From positions 372,001-436,000 of the forward strand of contig NZ_JTDV01000003.1 in NCBI RefSeq assembly GCF_000943555.1: a stretch of 64,000 nt of DNA, read 5' to 3'. Position numbers and translations under genes: made by a program. Positions 47,326-55,847 of the stretch are shown piece by piece; positions within the stretch are counted from its first letter, which is position 1, and each line of letters opens with the position of its first letter. Under the pieces are notes generated by a model. It saw nothing but the letters and a program-made list of their open reading frames with translations, searched no databases and was not told the DNA's origin. The stretch comes from Neotamlana nanhaiensis (GTDB taxonomy: Bacteria; Bacteroidota; Bacteroidia; Flavobacteriales; Flavobacteriaceae).

Positions 47326-47757
47326 ATGCGTAATCCCTCAACCAAAAGTCCTATTCTGATATTAGTTTTAGCATTTTTATTTTTCCTTCCAGCAAATACT
47401 TTTTCTCAAGAGAACAGATTACAACCTCCAAGACGAGAATCGAAAATTAAAAGTACCGATCACTTTGTAGAAAAAACCTTTAGCCTATATAACAAGGTTT
47501 TTGTTTATGATAGTCTTACAAGAGCTGGAGTTGAAATTCCTGTCGAGCTTGAGGATGAATTGATGGAAAGGGCTGAACAAGATATTGATAGCCTATGGGA
47601 TGTTGTGCCCGATATTGTTGATGATATAGCTGATGCTTCATTTATGAAACAAGCCAAAGCAACCTTAAACTTAAACAGGGCGAAAAAAGCGCTGAAGTTT
47701 TGTGGTGATTATGTAAAAACATCCATTTTAGGAACAAAAGAAGAAGAGGAAGATTAA
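47326..47757 (+). CDS. Exported protein of unknown function
   Basis: 143 residues with a signal peptide ending FSQEN (about residue 30). The mature part is helical and charged: DHFVEKTFSLYNKVFVYDSL, then acidic repeats ELEDELMERAEQDIDSLW, ending in an EEEED tail. No Cys at a lipobox, so it is probably periplasmic. I recognise no family. The following gene, also exported, starts 13 bases later, so the two likely function together. This pair lies just after the yihY remnant and before priA. Confidence 0.7.
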   Translation: MRNPSTKSPILILVLAFLFFLPANTFSQENRLQPPRRESKIKSTDHFVEKTFSLYNKVFVYDSLTRAGVEIPVELEDELMERAEQDIDSLWDVVPDIVDDIADASFMKQAKATLNLNRAKKALKFCGDYVKTSILGTKEEEED

Positions 47758-47770
47758 AAAAGAATATGAA

Positions 47771-48676
47771 ATGAAAGACTCTAAAATAATAATTAAGCCT
47801 TTATTTTCAATTACAATCTTGTTTATTTCCTTTGTTGTCAATTCTCAAGATTATGCTGAAAATTTTAAAGGTGATATCTGTCAATGCATGCAAGAAAAGG
47901 GTGTAAACCTTAAAACAATTGACAATGTTTATGAAGATTGTTTTAATGCCAGTTTAGTATCGTATGCCAGTTTGATTGACTCTGAGTTTAATGATGAAAA
48001 TGTAACCGTTAAATTTTCCAAGGGGCAAGTAAAAAGAAGGGAATTAAAGGCGCAATTTAAATATGAACTAATCTATAACTGCGATATTTATTTTAGTACA
48101 ATTAATAGAGGTATTGAATTGGTGAAGGAAAAAGCGAGACTAACTTCCGATGCTTCCCAACTACAAAAACAAAATGAATATGTTGCTATGCACCCCTCAT
48201 ACATTTCTTATTTTCAGCGTGCTCAACTACACTATAGATTGGATGATTTAGAAAACGCAAAAAAAGATTTATTTAAAAGCATCGAGTTGGATTATTCAGG
48301 TAAAAATGACAAAGGAGCTCGCGATCAAAAATTACTTTTAGCTCAGATATATGAAGACCAAAAGCAGTTTAATAAGGCTATAGAGATTTACGATAAGCTA
48401 TTTTTAAATGTTTATGATCACAAAGTTGGTCTTCTAAAAGCTATTGCGGTAAAAAAAAGCGGTGGAAAATATATTCCTTTTTCATCTGAGACTAATAAAA
48501 ATTCTGTTGCAACTGAGACTGAAAACGACCAAACCTCCGCAGTTAGTAGAAGGGTAAACAATGCTTCAAGCAAAAATGTAACATTACCCGAACAATCATC
48601 TGCAAAAGTCAGGGAAAAATCTAAAGATTCAGTGTCTAAAAAGAAATTGCGTTCTCTTTTTAAGTTAGATGATTAG
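47771..48676 (+). CDS. Exported TPR-containing protein of unknown function
   Basis: 301 residues. Signal peptide to about residue 25 (ending VNSQ). Mature N-terminus has a Cys pattern GDICQCMQEKG ... YEDCFNAS with a further Cys in YNCDIYF, a layout I recall from uncharacterised flavobacterial periplasmic proteins. Two or three TPR repeats follow (~140-225): YFQRAQLHYRLDDLENAKKD and LAQIYEDQKQFNKAIEIYDK. The last ~60 residues are Ser/Lys/Asn-rich and probably disordered. It follows the unknown exported gene by 13 bases; priA starts 47 bases downstream. Confidence 0.72.
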   Translation: MKDSKIIIKPLFSITILFISFVVNSQDYAENFKGDICQCMQEKGVNLKTIDNVYEDCFNASLVSYASLIDSEFNDENVTVKFSKGQVKRRELKAQFKYELIYNCDIYFSTINRGIELVKEKARLTSDASQLQKQNEYVAMHPSYISYFQRAQLHYRLDDLENAKKDLFKSIELDYSGKNDKGARDQKLLLAQIYEDQKQFNKAIEIYDKLFLNVYDHKVGLLKAIAVKKSGGKYIPFSSETNKNSVATETENDQTSAVSRRVNNASSKNVTLPEQSSAKVREKSKDSVSKKKLRSLFKLDD

Positions 48677-48723
48677 TGTCATAATAAAATAGGTTTTTAT
48701 TATAAACACTATTACCTTTGGGT

Positions 48724-51177
48724 ATGCCAAATTTTGTTGATGTCATTATACCCATTCCGTTGCAAAAACTGTTTACTTACAGTATTTCATCCGCTGAAGC
48801 AGATTTTTTGCAAGTAGGTGTTCGGGTAGCAGTTCCGTTTGGTAAAAGTAAAATTTATACAGGTATTGTTTACCGGATTCATACCGAAGCTCCAACTGCC
48901 TATGAAGCCAAGGAAATTCATCAAATTTTAGATGGCAGTCCCATTGTAAATACAAAACAGTTGCAACTTTGGCAATGGATTGCTAATTATTATATGTGTA
49001 CGTTAGGAGATATAATGCGTGCTGCTTTGCCAAGTGCATTTATTTTAGAAAGCGAGACATTAATTTCAAAAAACAATCAAAAAACCATTGATGAATCAAT
49101 GCTTAAAGATGATGAGTTTTTAATTTACGAAGCGCTTCATCATCAATCATCTTTAAAAATTCATGATGTTTCTAATATTTTAAATAAGAAAAATGTACTG
49201 CCGGTAATAAAAGCGTTAATTGAAAAAGAAGCAATTAAAGTAGAAGAAGAAGTTTATGAGAAGTATATTCCTAAACTAGTTCGATATGTAAGGTTGCATT
49301 CAAAATACAATTCAGATGAAGCGCTTCAAGGATTATTAGAAGATTTAGGAAGAGCTCATAAGCAAAAAGAAGTTGTTTTAAGTTTGTTTTCTTTGGCAGC
49401 CAAAACTAAAAAACCCGTAAAAGTATCGGATTTGTCGAGTGCTATTGATGCGTCATCAAGTATTATAAAAACTTTAATAGACAAAGAAATATTTGAGGTC
49501 TATCACATTCAAACCGATCGCGTTACCTATTCGGGAGAACAAACTGAAGCTAGTAAACAGCTTAACACGCATCAAAATACAGCATATAATGAAATAGTAG
49601 AATCGTTTAAAACTCAAAATGTAACGCTTTTGCACGGTGTAACATCTTCTGGTAAAACCGAGATTTATGTTAAATTAATAGAAGATGCTTTAAGCAAAAA
49701 GCAGCAAGTATTGTATTTGTTGCCCGAAATAGCTTTAACCACGCAATTGGTAAACCGTTTACAGAGTTATTTCGGAGAGCGCGTGGCGGTTTTTCACTCA
49801 AAATATTCAACGCACGAACGCGTTGAGGTTTGGAATAATGTTTTAAGCAATTCTAAAAAAGCACAGATAGTTTTAGGAGCGCGGTCGTCTATTTTTATGC
49901 CTTTTGATAATTTAGGATTAATAATTGTAGATGAAGAACATGAGCAATCCTTTAAACAATTCGATCCTGCGCCACGATATCAAGCGCGAGATACGGCTGT
50001 GGTTTTAGCAAATTTACATAAGGCAAAAGTCCTTTTAGGATCGGCCACCCCAAGTTTAGAGAGTTATTATAATGCTAAACAAAATAAATACGGTTTGGTA
50101 GAGCTTTTTCAGCGATTTAATAATGTGCTTATGCCAGATATAGAATTGGTTGACGTGCAAGATAAACGCAAAAAAAAGCTAATGAAAGGACATTTTAGCG
50201 ACCGGTTAATAGAAGAAATGAGCGAAGCTTTAAGCGAGGGCTACCAAGTTATTTTGTTTCAAAACCGTCGTGGATTTTCGCCAATTATAGAGTGTAATAC
50301 CTGTGGTAATTCGCCACAATGCCCAAATTGCGATGTAAGTTTAACGTTTCATCAATACAGAAATCAATTGCGATGCCATTATTGTGGCTATAACACCACC
50401 ATGGTAAAAAACTGTATGGCATGTGGTAGCCCAGAGTTGGATAGTAAAGGTTTTGGAACGCAGCAAATTGAGGAAGAGGTAAAAATACTATTTCCAGATT
50501 ATAAAGTGGCGCGAATGGACTTAGATACCACACGCGGAAAATACGGATATCAAAAAATAATTACAGCGCTAGAACAACAAGAAATAGATATTTTAGTAGG
50601 CACGCAAATGTTAACCAAAGGTTTAGATTTTAGAAATATTAAACTTGTGGGTATAATGAATGCCGATAGTATGCTTAACTTTCCCGATTTTAGAGCGCAT
50701 GAGCGTAGTTTTCAGCTTATGCAACAAGTATCGGGTAGGGCTGGTAGAACAAAAGAACGTGGTAAGGTACTTATACAAACCTATAATCCGCATCACAAAA
50801 TATTACAGCAGGTTTCAACAAATAACTATGCTGAAATGTTTAAGGAACAAATGGACGAGCGTTTTAATTTTAAATATCCACCCGTTTACAAACAAATAAA
50901 AATAACATTAAAACATAAAGATTTTAATAAGGTAGAAACAGCATCAATTTGGTTTGCTAAATCGTTAAGGCAAGTTTTTAAAAACAATGTTTTGGGGCCA
51001 GAAGCGCCACCTGTGGCTAGAATTCGTAATCAGTTTCATAAGAACATTTTAATAAAAATACCTAAACAGCAGTCGTTACAAAAAACAAAAGAAGCTATTA
51101 TTAAGATAAATAATAGCTTCCAGAGTATAAAAGATTTTCGGTCGGTTAGAGTAATTCTAAATGTCGATAACTTTTAG
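48724..51177 (+). CDS. priA: Primosomal protein N' (replication-restart helicase)
   Basis: 817 residues from the ATG at 48724 (the frame opens two codons earlier at a TTG). The N-terminal 3'-DNA-binding domain begins PNFVDVIIPIPLQKLFTY. Helicase motifs: Walker A HGVTSSGKTEIY, DEEH in IIVDEEHEQSF, motif III LLGSATPSLES, and motif V/VI GTQMLTKGLDF and QVSGRAGR. The zinc-binding region has eight Cys in four pairs (CNTCG, CPNC, CHYCG, CMACG). PriA reloads the replisome at collapsed forks. A long lysine-rich linker is normal. It is transcribed away from the LytTR gene, which is convergent. Confidence 0.97.
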   Translation: MPNFVDVIIPIPLQKLFTYSISSAEADFLQVGVRVAVPFGKSKIYTGIVYRIHTEAPTAYEAKEIHQILDGSPIVNTKQLQLWQWIANYYMCTLGDIMRAALPSAFILESETLISKNNQKTIDESMLKDDEFLIYEALHHQSSLKIHDVSNILNKKNVLPVIKALIEKEAIKVEEEVYEKYIPKLVRYVRLHSKYNSDEALQGLLEDLGRAHKQKEVVLSLFSLAAKTKKPVKVSDLSSAIDASSSIIKTLIDKEIFEVYHIQTDRVTYSGEQTEASKQLNTHQNTAYNEIVESFKTQNVTLLHGVTSSGKTEIYVKLIEDALSKKQQVLYLLPEIALTTQLVNRLQSYFGERVAVFHSKYSTHERVEVWNNVLSNSKKAQIVLGARSSIFMPFDNLGLIIVDEEHEQSFKQFDPAPRYQARDTAVVLANLHKAKVLLGSATPSLESYYNAKQNKYGLVELFQRFNNVLMPDIELVDVQDKRKKKLMKGHFSDRLIEEMSEALSEGYQVILFQNRRGFSPIIECNTCGNSPQCPNCDVSLTFHQYRNQLRCHYCGYNTTMVKNCMACGSPELDSKGFGTQQIEEEVKILFPDYKVARMDLDTTRGKYGYQKIITALEQQEIDILVGTQMLTKGLDFRNIKLVGIMNADSMLNFPDFRAHERSFQLMQQVSGRAGRTKERGKVLIQTYNPHHKILQQVSTNNYAEMFKEQMDERFNFKYPPVYKQIKITLKHKDFNKVETASIWFAKSLRQVFKNNVLGPEAPPVARIRNQFHKNILIKIPKQQSLQKTKEAIIKINNSFQSIKDFRSVRVILNVDNF

Positions 51178-51296
51178 TGAAACTTATGTTTTATACCTAA
51201 ATAAAACATGTTTGTTAAACTAATCCAGACGAAAGTCAGGACTTAATTAAATATTATGAGTAGCTGAAAACGAGTTCAGCTTCAGAAGCTAAGCTT

Positions 51297-51992
51297 CTAA
51301 ATATTATTTAAAGCATCAACAAGTTGTGTTTTTTTGTTTCGGCTTAACGGAATTTCGTAAGCACCAACTTCAACATTTTTACTGTTAAATCTGTCAATTT
51401 TATCTAAATTAACAATATACGATTTATGAATTCTTAAAAACTTACCTTCAGGTAATTCTGCTTCAAACGATTTCATTGTAGATAAAACCACTAAGCTGTT
51501 TTCTTCGGTTACAAGTTTTACATAATCACCAAGGGCTTCAATCCACTTAATGTCTTTAATATAAACTTTACGTTTTTTAAGGTTACTTTTTACAAAAATA
51601 TGTTCACCTTCTTCTTCATTAAAGTCTAAAGTCAATCTATGTTGCTCAATAGCTTTATCAACTGAGGTGTTAAAACGTTCTCTCGTAATTGGTTTATGTA
51701 AATAATCGGTAGCATCGTAGTTAAATGCTTTAAAAGCATATTCGGTTTTACCAGTTACAAAAATAATTTGAGGTTTTTTGTTTAATACGTCTAACAATTC
51801 AAATCCGTTTAAAACAGGCATTTCGATATCAAGGAAAATTAAATCGACTTGATGCGTGTTTAAACCATTTTTTGTTTCAAGAGCACTGCTGTATTCAGCA
51901 ATTAAATTAAGTGACGGATGATTTTCTACTAGCTTTACAATAGAAAGACGTTGTATTGCTGAATCATCTACTACTACACAGTTTAAAGTCAT
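51297..51992 (-). CDS. LytTR-family response regulator
   Basis: 231 residues: a receiver domain (VVDDSAIQRL, phospho-Asp in LIFLDIEMPVLNGFE, FVTGKTEYAFKAF with the switch Thr, and Lys in DYLHKPITRERF), then a LytTR DNA-binding domain (~135-231: YIKDIKWIEALGDYVKLVT, FLRIHKSYIVNLDKI). Such regulators bind direct repeats upstream of targets and usually pair with a 5TM-LytS or histidine-kinase protein. No kinase gene is adjacent, so the partner is elsewhere. It is divergent from the rpsF operon. Confidence 0.95.
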   Translation of the reverse strand: MTLNCVVVDDSAIQRLSIVKLVENHPSLNLIAEYSSALETKNGLNTHQVDLIFLDIEMPVLNGFELLDVLNKKPQIIFVTGKTEYAFKAFNYDATDYLHKPITRERFNTSVDKAIEQHRLTLDFNEEEGEHIFVKSNLKKRKVYIKDIKWIEALGDYVKLVTEENSLVVLSTMKSFEAELPEGKFLRIHKSYIVNLDKIDRFNSKNVEVGAYEIPLSRNKKTQLVDALNNI

Positions 51993-52136
51993 AACATTTT
52001 AAATTATTTCGGTTAAGATATCGACAATATTACAATAAATTCCGCTAAAAACCAAAAATCATCGGTGAAATGTGGTTTTTAACATTTTTTTAACAATTGG
52101 GTTTTGTTACTTTTTGCAATATAAAAGAGAGAATAG

Positions 52137-52167
52137 TTGTCTAATATACAAATATTATTTATTTTTG
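52137..52167 (+). promoter_or_regulatory. Promoter of the rpsF-rpsR-rplI operon
   Basis: TTG at 52137-52139, 20-base spacer, TATTTTTG at 52160-52167; both boxes match the Bacteroidota consensus. The leader to the ATG at 52200 is about 25 bases and AT-rich. I do not see a clear S6:S18-binding CCG hairpin. Confidence 0.7.
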
Positions 52168-52199
52168 CAGCCAATTTTTAATTTTTAAAAAATATATTT

Positions 52200-52538
52200 A
52201 TGAATCATTATGAAACTGTTTTCATCTTAAATCCCGTTTTATCTGAAGATCAGATAAAGGAAACAGTAAAGAAATACGAAGATTTTCTTGTTTCTAACGG
52301 TGCTAAGATGATATCAAAAGAAGATTGGGGCTTAAAAAAATTAGCTTACCCAATTCAAAACAAAAAAAGTGGCTTTTACCATTTATTTGAGTACACTGTA
52401 CCAGGAGAAGTTATTACTACTCTTGAATTAGAGTTTAGACGCGACGAGCGTTTTATGCGTTATTTAACTGTAAAGTTAGATAAGCACGCGGTAGCTTGGG
52501 CAGAACGTAGAAGAGAAAAACTAAAAGTAAAAGCGTAA
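52200..52538 (+). CDS. rpsF: 30S ribosomal protein S6
   Basis: 112 residues. Opens NHYETVFILNPVLSEDQIKE, with the S6 core GLKKLAYPIQNKKSGFYHLF and the conserved RDERFMRYLTVKLDK. S6 pairs with S18 on the 30S platform, and its gene is followed 3 bases later by rpsR. A 20-base-spaced promoter precedes the gene. The basic Lys-rich C-terminus is normal for the phylum. Confidence 0.98.
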   Translation: MNHYETVFILNPVLSEDQIKETVKKYEDFLVSNGAKMISKEDWGLKKLAYPIQNKKSGFYHLFEYTVPGEVITTLELEFRRDERFMRYLTVKLDKHAVAWAERRREKLKVKA

Positions 52539-52541
52539 ATC

Positions 52542-52841
52542 ATGGCAACATCTATAGAACAACAATCTAAAGGAAAAAAAGATGGTGAAATTAGATATTT
52601 AACACCATTAAATATTGAAACAAACAAACAAAAGAAATATTGTCGTTTCAAAAAATCTGGTATTAAATATATCGATTATAAAGATCCAGATTTCTTATTA
52701 AAGTTTGTAAACGAGCAAGGTAAAATTTTACCACGTCGTTTAACAGGAACTTCTTTAAAATACCAAAGAAAAGTATCTGTTGCTGTAAAAAGAGCGCGTC
52801 ATTTAGCTTTAATGCCTTACGTAGCAGATTTATTAAAATAA
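52542..52841 (+). CDS. rpsR: 30S ribosomal protein S18
   Basis: 99 residues, slightly longer than the ~75 of proteobacteria because of a ~20-residue N-terminal stretch, as usual in Bacteroidota. Core motifs: [40 protein letters not shown] and [11 protein letters not shown]. Part of the S6-S18-L9 operon; rplI starts 13 bases downstream. Confidence 0.98.
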   Translation: MATSIEQQSKGKKDGEIRYLTPLNIETNKQKKYCRFKKSGIKYIDYKDPDFLLKFVNEQGKILPRRLTGTSLKYQRKVSVAVKRARHLALMPYVADLLK

Positions 52842-52854
52842 AATACCGATAACA

Positions 52855-53298
52855 ATGGAACTTATATTAAAACAAGACGTTGAGAATTTAGGATTTAAAG
52901 ACGATGTTGTAACAGTAAAGAACGGTTACGGTAGAAACTTTTTAATTCCTACAGGAAAAGCTATTTTAGCAACTGTGTCTGCTAAAAAAGTATTAGCTGA
53001 AAACTTAAAGCAAAGAGCTTTTAAAGAAAAGAAAATTGTTGATGATGCTAATGCTATTGCAGAAGCGTTAAAAGCTTTAGAAGTAAAAATTGCAGCAAAA
53101 GTTGGTGCTGGAGATAAACTTTTTGGTTCGGTTAACAATATTGATGTTGCCGAAGCTTTAGAAAAAGAAGGTCAAAACATCGAGAAAAAATTCATTACTG
53201 TAACTACAGTTAAGCGTTTAGGTAAATACAACGCTAGTGTACGTTTACACAGAGATGTAATTGTAGATTTACCTTTTGAAGTTATTGCACAAGCATAA
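52855..53298 (+). CDS. rplI: 50S ribosomal protein L9
   Basis: 147 residues. The N-terminal rRNA-binding domain starts MELILKQDVENLGFKDD and carries the signature VKNGYGRNFLIPTGKA; a long connecting helix leads to the C-terminal domain (KVGAGDKLFGSVNNIDVAEAL). L9 links adjacent ribosomes and helps fidelity. Last gene of the operon; a terminator follows at 53327. Confidence 0.98.
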   Translation: MELILKQDVENLGFKDDVVTVKNGYGRNFLIPTGKAILATVSAKKVLAENLKQRAFKEKKIVDDANAIAEALKALEVKIAAKVGAGDKLFGSVNNIDVAEALEKEGQNIEKKFITVTTVKRLGKYNASVRLHRDVIVDLPFEVIAQA

Positions 53299-53326
53299 CA
53301 ACAAGCCAAAAGCTTAGTATAAAATT

Positions 53327-53354
53327 AAACCACTCTGTTACGGGTGGTTTTTTT
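53327..53354 (+). terminator. Terminator after rplI
   Basis: Stem AAACCAC / GTGGTTT with a loop of about 10 bases and a seven-T run, 28 bases after the rplI stop. Confidence 0.85.
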
Positions 53355-53512
53355 ATGCTTATATTTTTCGATTAATACCTTATATGCTTAAATTTGCGCT
53401 CCAAATTTGACGAACATTTTTATAAGCAAGTATTATTTTCATAACTTTTTTAGTCAATAAATACCAAAAACCGATATAAAAATTAAAGAGTTCGAGAATG
53501 CTATTATAAAAT

Positions 53513-53983
53513 ATGAAATATAGAAGATTAACTAAAGAGCAGTTTGAAGAATTACACCAAGAATTTATAAACTTTTTGGCAACCCAAAGTATAACACACG
53601 ACGAATGGGAAAACTTAAAAGTGAATAAACCAGAATTAGCCGAAACCGAACTAGACGTGTTTAGCGATTTAATTTGGGAAGGTGTTTTAAATAAAGCTGA
53701 ATTTTTAGAACATTTTGCACCACAACACATGTATTTGTTTCATTTAAAAGAAGATAAAATGCATGCCATAGTTGTGAACGTAAAAAACGAAAATATCGAT
53801 ATTACAACACAAGAAGGCTATGACTGGCTTCGTGAGCATTTAATGGACGATAGCGTAGAGTTTTTACAAGCCGATAAAGATTATACCGACGATAAAAATG
53901 CCGATAAGTTTAAAATGATTGAGCAAGGTGCGGTTATAACTAAAGGTGAACTTTACAGCTATTTTAATAAGTTGATAAATTAA
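53513..53983 (+). CDS. Conserved flavobacterial protein (DUF6495-like)
   Basis: 156 residues, cytoplasmic (no signal or membrane segment). Opens MKYRRLTKEQFEELHQEF and is rich in acidic residues and aromatic pairs (WENLKVNKPELAETELD, EHFAPQHMYLFHLKEDKMHA). I recall this protein as a conserved DUF of Flavobacteriia with no known function. It lies between rplI and hisS with its own leader; two short palindromes separate it from hisS. Confidence 0.78.
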   Translation: MKYRRLTKEQFEELHQEFINFLATQSITHDEWENLKVNKPELAETELDVFSDLIWEGVLNKAEFLEHFAPQHMYLFHLKEDKMHAIVVNVKNENIDITTQEGYDWLREHLMDDSVEFLQADKDYTDDKNADKFKMIEQGAVITKGELYSYFNKLIN

Positions 53984-53989
53984 TTAGTC

Positions 53990-54009
53990 ATTCCTGCGTA
54001 GGCAGGAAT
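53990..54009. repeat. Short palindrome (REP-like) after the DUF6495-like gene
   Basis: ATTCCTGC, 4 bases, GCAGGAAT. Similar TTCCTGC-GCAGGAA palindromes recur between genes in flavobacterial genomes. It starts 6 bases after the stop and has no T run, so it is more REP-like than terminator-like. Confidence 0.6.
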
Positions 54010-54027
54010 CTTTTCAATTAAAACTGT

Positions 54028-54035
54028 TATTTTTG
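54028..54035 (+). promoter_or_regulatory. Candidate -7 box for hisS
   Basis: TATTTTTG, an exact TAnnTTTG match about 60 bases before the hisS ATG, with no TTG at the -33 position. A transcript from here would carry the hairpin at 54070-54087 in its leader. Confidence 0.35.
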
Positions 54036-54069
54036 TTTTTTAAAATAAGTACGGAAACTAATAAATAGA

Positions 54070-54087
54070 TCCCCATTTTCATGGGGA
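54070..54087 (+). repeat. Hairpin immediately upstream of the hisS start
   Basis: TCCCCAT, 4 bases, ATGGGGA. It ends 7 bases before the hisS ATG at 54095, so in RNA it would sit in the ribosome-binding region. It also contains an ATG that opens a three-codon frame ending just before hisS. Confidence 0.55.
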
Positions 54088-54094
54088 ATTAAAT

Positions 54095-55762
54095 ATGGCC
54101 CAAAAACCAAGTATACCAAAAGGAACCCGAGATTTTGATCCGCAAGAAGTCGCCAAACGCAACTATATTTTTAATACCATTCGAGGTGCATTTGAAACCT
54201 TTGGATTTCAACCTATTGAAACGCCAAGTTTTGAAAACTCAGATACTTTAATGGGAAAATATGGTGATGAAGGTGATAGATTGATTTTTAAAATTTTAAA
54301 TTCTGGGGATTACTTGTCGAAAGTAAAACAAAGTATTTCCTATGACTTAAAGAGGGTGTCTAGAGAATTTTGTGGAGATCAAAATCTAAATGTTTCGGAG
54401 AATATAGATACTGATGATATCTTTATCGGTGTTAATTTTAAGGAATCTAAGTATATTTATCTTGACCAGAATGATATTGAGGTTATAAATAAGGCCTGTC
54501 TAAGTAGACTTCGAGAACCTGTAAAGGACTATATTAATAATCACTTTGTTGGAAGAAATTGGGATGATGGCGCCTTTGCGAATTTTGTAGAAGCTGTTTT
54601 TGAAAAACTGTTTAATTTATTCGTTGCTCAATGGTTTGTAAAATTAAGCTCTACAAAGATAGCTAATGATATTTCCGAAAAAGCACTACGTTACGATTTA
54701 ACTGTTCCTTTTGCGCGTTATGTGGTACAACACCAAAACGAAATAGAGTTTCCGTTTAAACGTTACCAAATTCAACCAGTTTGGCGTGCCGATAGACCTC
54801 AAAAAGGACGTTTTAGAGAATTTTATCAATGTGATGCCGATGTGGTTGGCAGTACAAGTTTGTGGCAAGAAGTTGAGTTTATTCAACTTTACGATGCGGT
54901 TTTCTCTAAATTAAACCTTAAAGGTGTTACCATAAAAATTAACAACCGTAAAATTTTATCGGGAATTGCCGACGTAATTGGAGCTAGCGATAAGCTAATC
55001 GATTTTACAGTGGCTTTAGATAAGCTTGATAAAATAGGAGAGGAGAAGGTAAAAGATGAAATGCGCTCAAAAGGTATTTCTGATGAAGGTATCGAGAAGT
55101 TACAGCCTTTATTTACATTATCGGGTTCGTTTGAAGATCAAATTGAAACTTTAAAATCTATTTTATCTACTTCTGAAGATGGTAAAAAAGGCATTGAAGA
55201 ATTAGCATTTATTGATGCGGCTGTTAAAGAACTAGGTCTTTCCACAGCTACATTACAATTAGATGTTACTTTGGCACGTGGTCTTAACTATTACACTGGC
55301 GCTATATTTGAAGTGTCGGCACCAGATGGTGTAAACATGGGATCCATTGGTGGCGGTGGTCGTTACGACGATTTAACGGGCATTTTTGGGTTAAAAAATA
55401 TGAGTGGTGTTGGGATTAGCTTTGGGTTGGATAGAATTTATTTGGTTTTAGAAGAACTTGATTTATTCCCCGAAACCGTTAATAACAACGTAGACGTATT
55501 GTTTATAAACTTTGGCGACAAGGAAGCTTTATTTAGTTTGAAAGCTATTAAAAAGCTAAGAATTGATGGTATAAACGCCGAATTATATCCTGATGCTGCC
55601 AAAATGAAAAAGCAGATGACGCACGCCAACCGCAGAAATATTCCATACGTTGTGCTTGTAGGCGAAGAAGAAATAGCCTCGGAAACTTATACTTTAAAGC
55701 ACATGATAACTGGAGAGCAGTTTAAGGTAACAATAGATGAATTAATAAAACAGATTAAATAG
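54095..55762 (+). CDS. hisS: Histidine--tRNA ligase with an in-frame insertion
   Basis: Class II aminoacyl-tRNA synthetase; 555 residues against about 455-465 for the family. Residues 1-77 and 183-555 are ordinary: [33 protein letters not shown], then [19 protein letters not shown], motif 2 [20 protein letters not shown], the HisA motif [18 protein letters not shown], motif 3 [12 protein letters not shown], and a C-terminal anticodon-binding domain. Between them lie about 105 residues (~78-182) that I cannot match to any part of the enzyme. The frame stays open across the insertion and all catalytic motifs are kept, so the protein may still charge tRNA-His. Alternatively this copy is impaired and another exists elsewhere. 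Confidence 0.93.
   Translation: MAQKPSIPKGTRDFDPQEVAKRNYIFNTIRGAFETFGFQPIETPSFENSDTLMGKYGDEGDRLIFKILNSGDYLSKVKQSISYDLKRVSREFCGDQNLNVSENIDTDDIFIGVNFKESKYIYLDQNDIEVINKACLSRLREPVKDYINNHFVGRNWDDGAFANFVEAVFEKLFNLFVAQWFVKLSSTKIANDISEKALRYDLTVPFARYVVQHQNEIEFPFKRYQIQPVWRADRPQKGRFREFYQCDADVVGSTSLWQEVEFIQLYDAVFSKLNLKGVTIKINNRKILSGIADVIGASDKLIDFTVALDKLDKIGEEKVKDEMRSKGISDEGIEKLQPLFTLSGSFEDQIETLKSILSTSEDGKKGIEELAFIDAAVKELGLSTATLQLDVTLARGLNYYTGAIFEVSAPDGVNMGSIGGGGRYDDLTGIFGLKNMSGVGISFGLDRIYLVLEELDLFPETVNNNVDVLFINFGDKEALFSLKAIKKLRIDGINAELYPDAAKMKKQMTHANRRNIPYVVLVGEEEIASETYTLKHMITGEQFKVTIDELIKQIK
54326..54640 (+). other. Inserted segment inside hisS (about residues 78-182)
   Basis: About 315 bases, a multiple of three, without stop codons. 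In relatives this place holds only a ~12-20-residue linker between SGDYL-K and the SEKALRYD motif. Base use differs from the flanks: Arg is mainly AGA/AGG/CGA and Lys often AAG, whereas the rest of hisS prefers CGT and AAA. The peptide looks folded, with a hydrophobic helix [20 protein letters not shown] near its end. Borders are approximate. No intein start Cys/Ser or His-Asn end, no inverted repeat at the borders. Confidence 0.75.
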
Positions 55763-55782
55763 TAAGTAAAATTTAGAATAAT

Positions 55783-55820
55783 AAAAAAAGCACTAAAATT
55801 AATTTTTTAGTGCTTTTTTT
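55783..55820. terminator. Bidirectional terminator between hisS and fcl
   Basis: About 15-bp inverted repeat (AAAAAAGCACTAAAA / TTTTTAGTGCTTTTTT) with a short loop between two convergent genes; A-run and T-run on either side serve both strands. Confidence 0.9.
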
Positions 55821-55847
55821 GTTTAATTATATTATATATACTTATGA

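Noticed and set aside
48713-48720. TACCTTTG box ending 3 bases before the priA ATG as a promoter for a leaderless message
   Set aside because: No TTG at the -33 position, and transcription would begin at or after the ATG; more likely a chance match.
51261-51298. AGAAGCT-A-AGCTTCT palindrome at the end of the LytTR gene as a terminator
   Set aside because: No T run on either side and it overlaps the stop codon; may be chance.
54326-54640. An intein or intron in hisS
   Set aside because: No Cys/Ser/Thr at the expected splice start, no His-Asn before the downstream border, far too short for a full intein, and the frame is open throughout, unlike group I or II introns.
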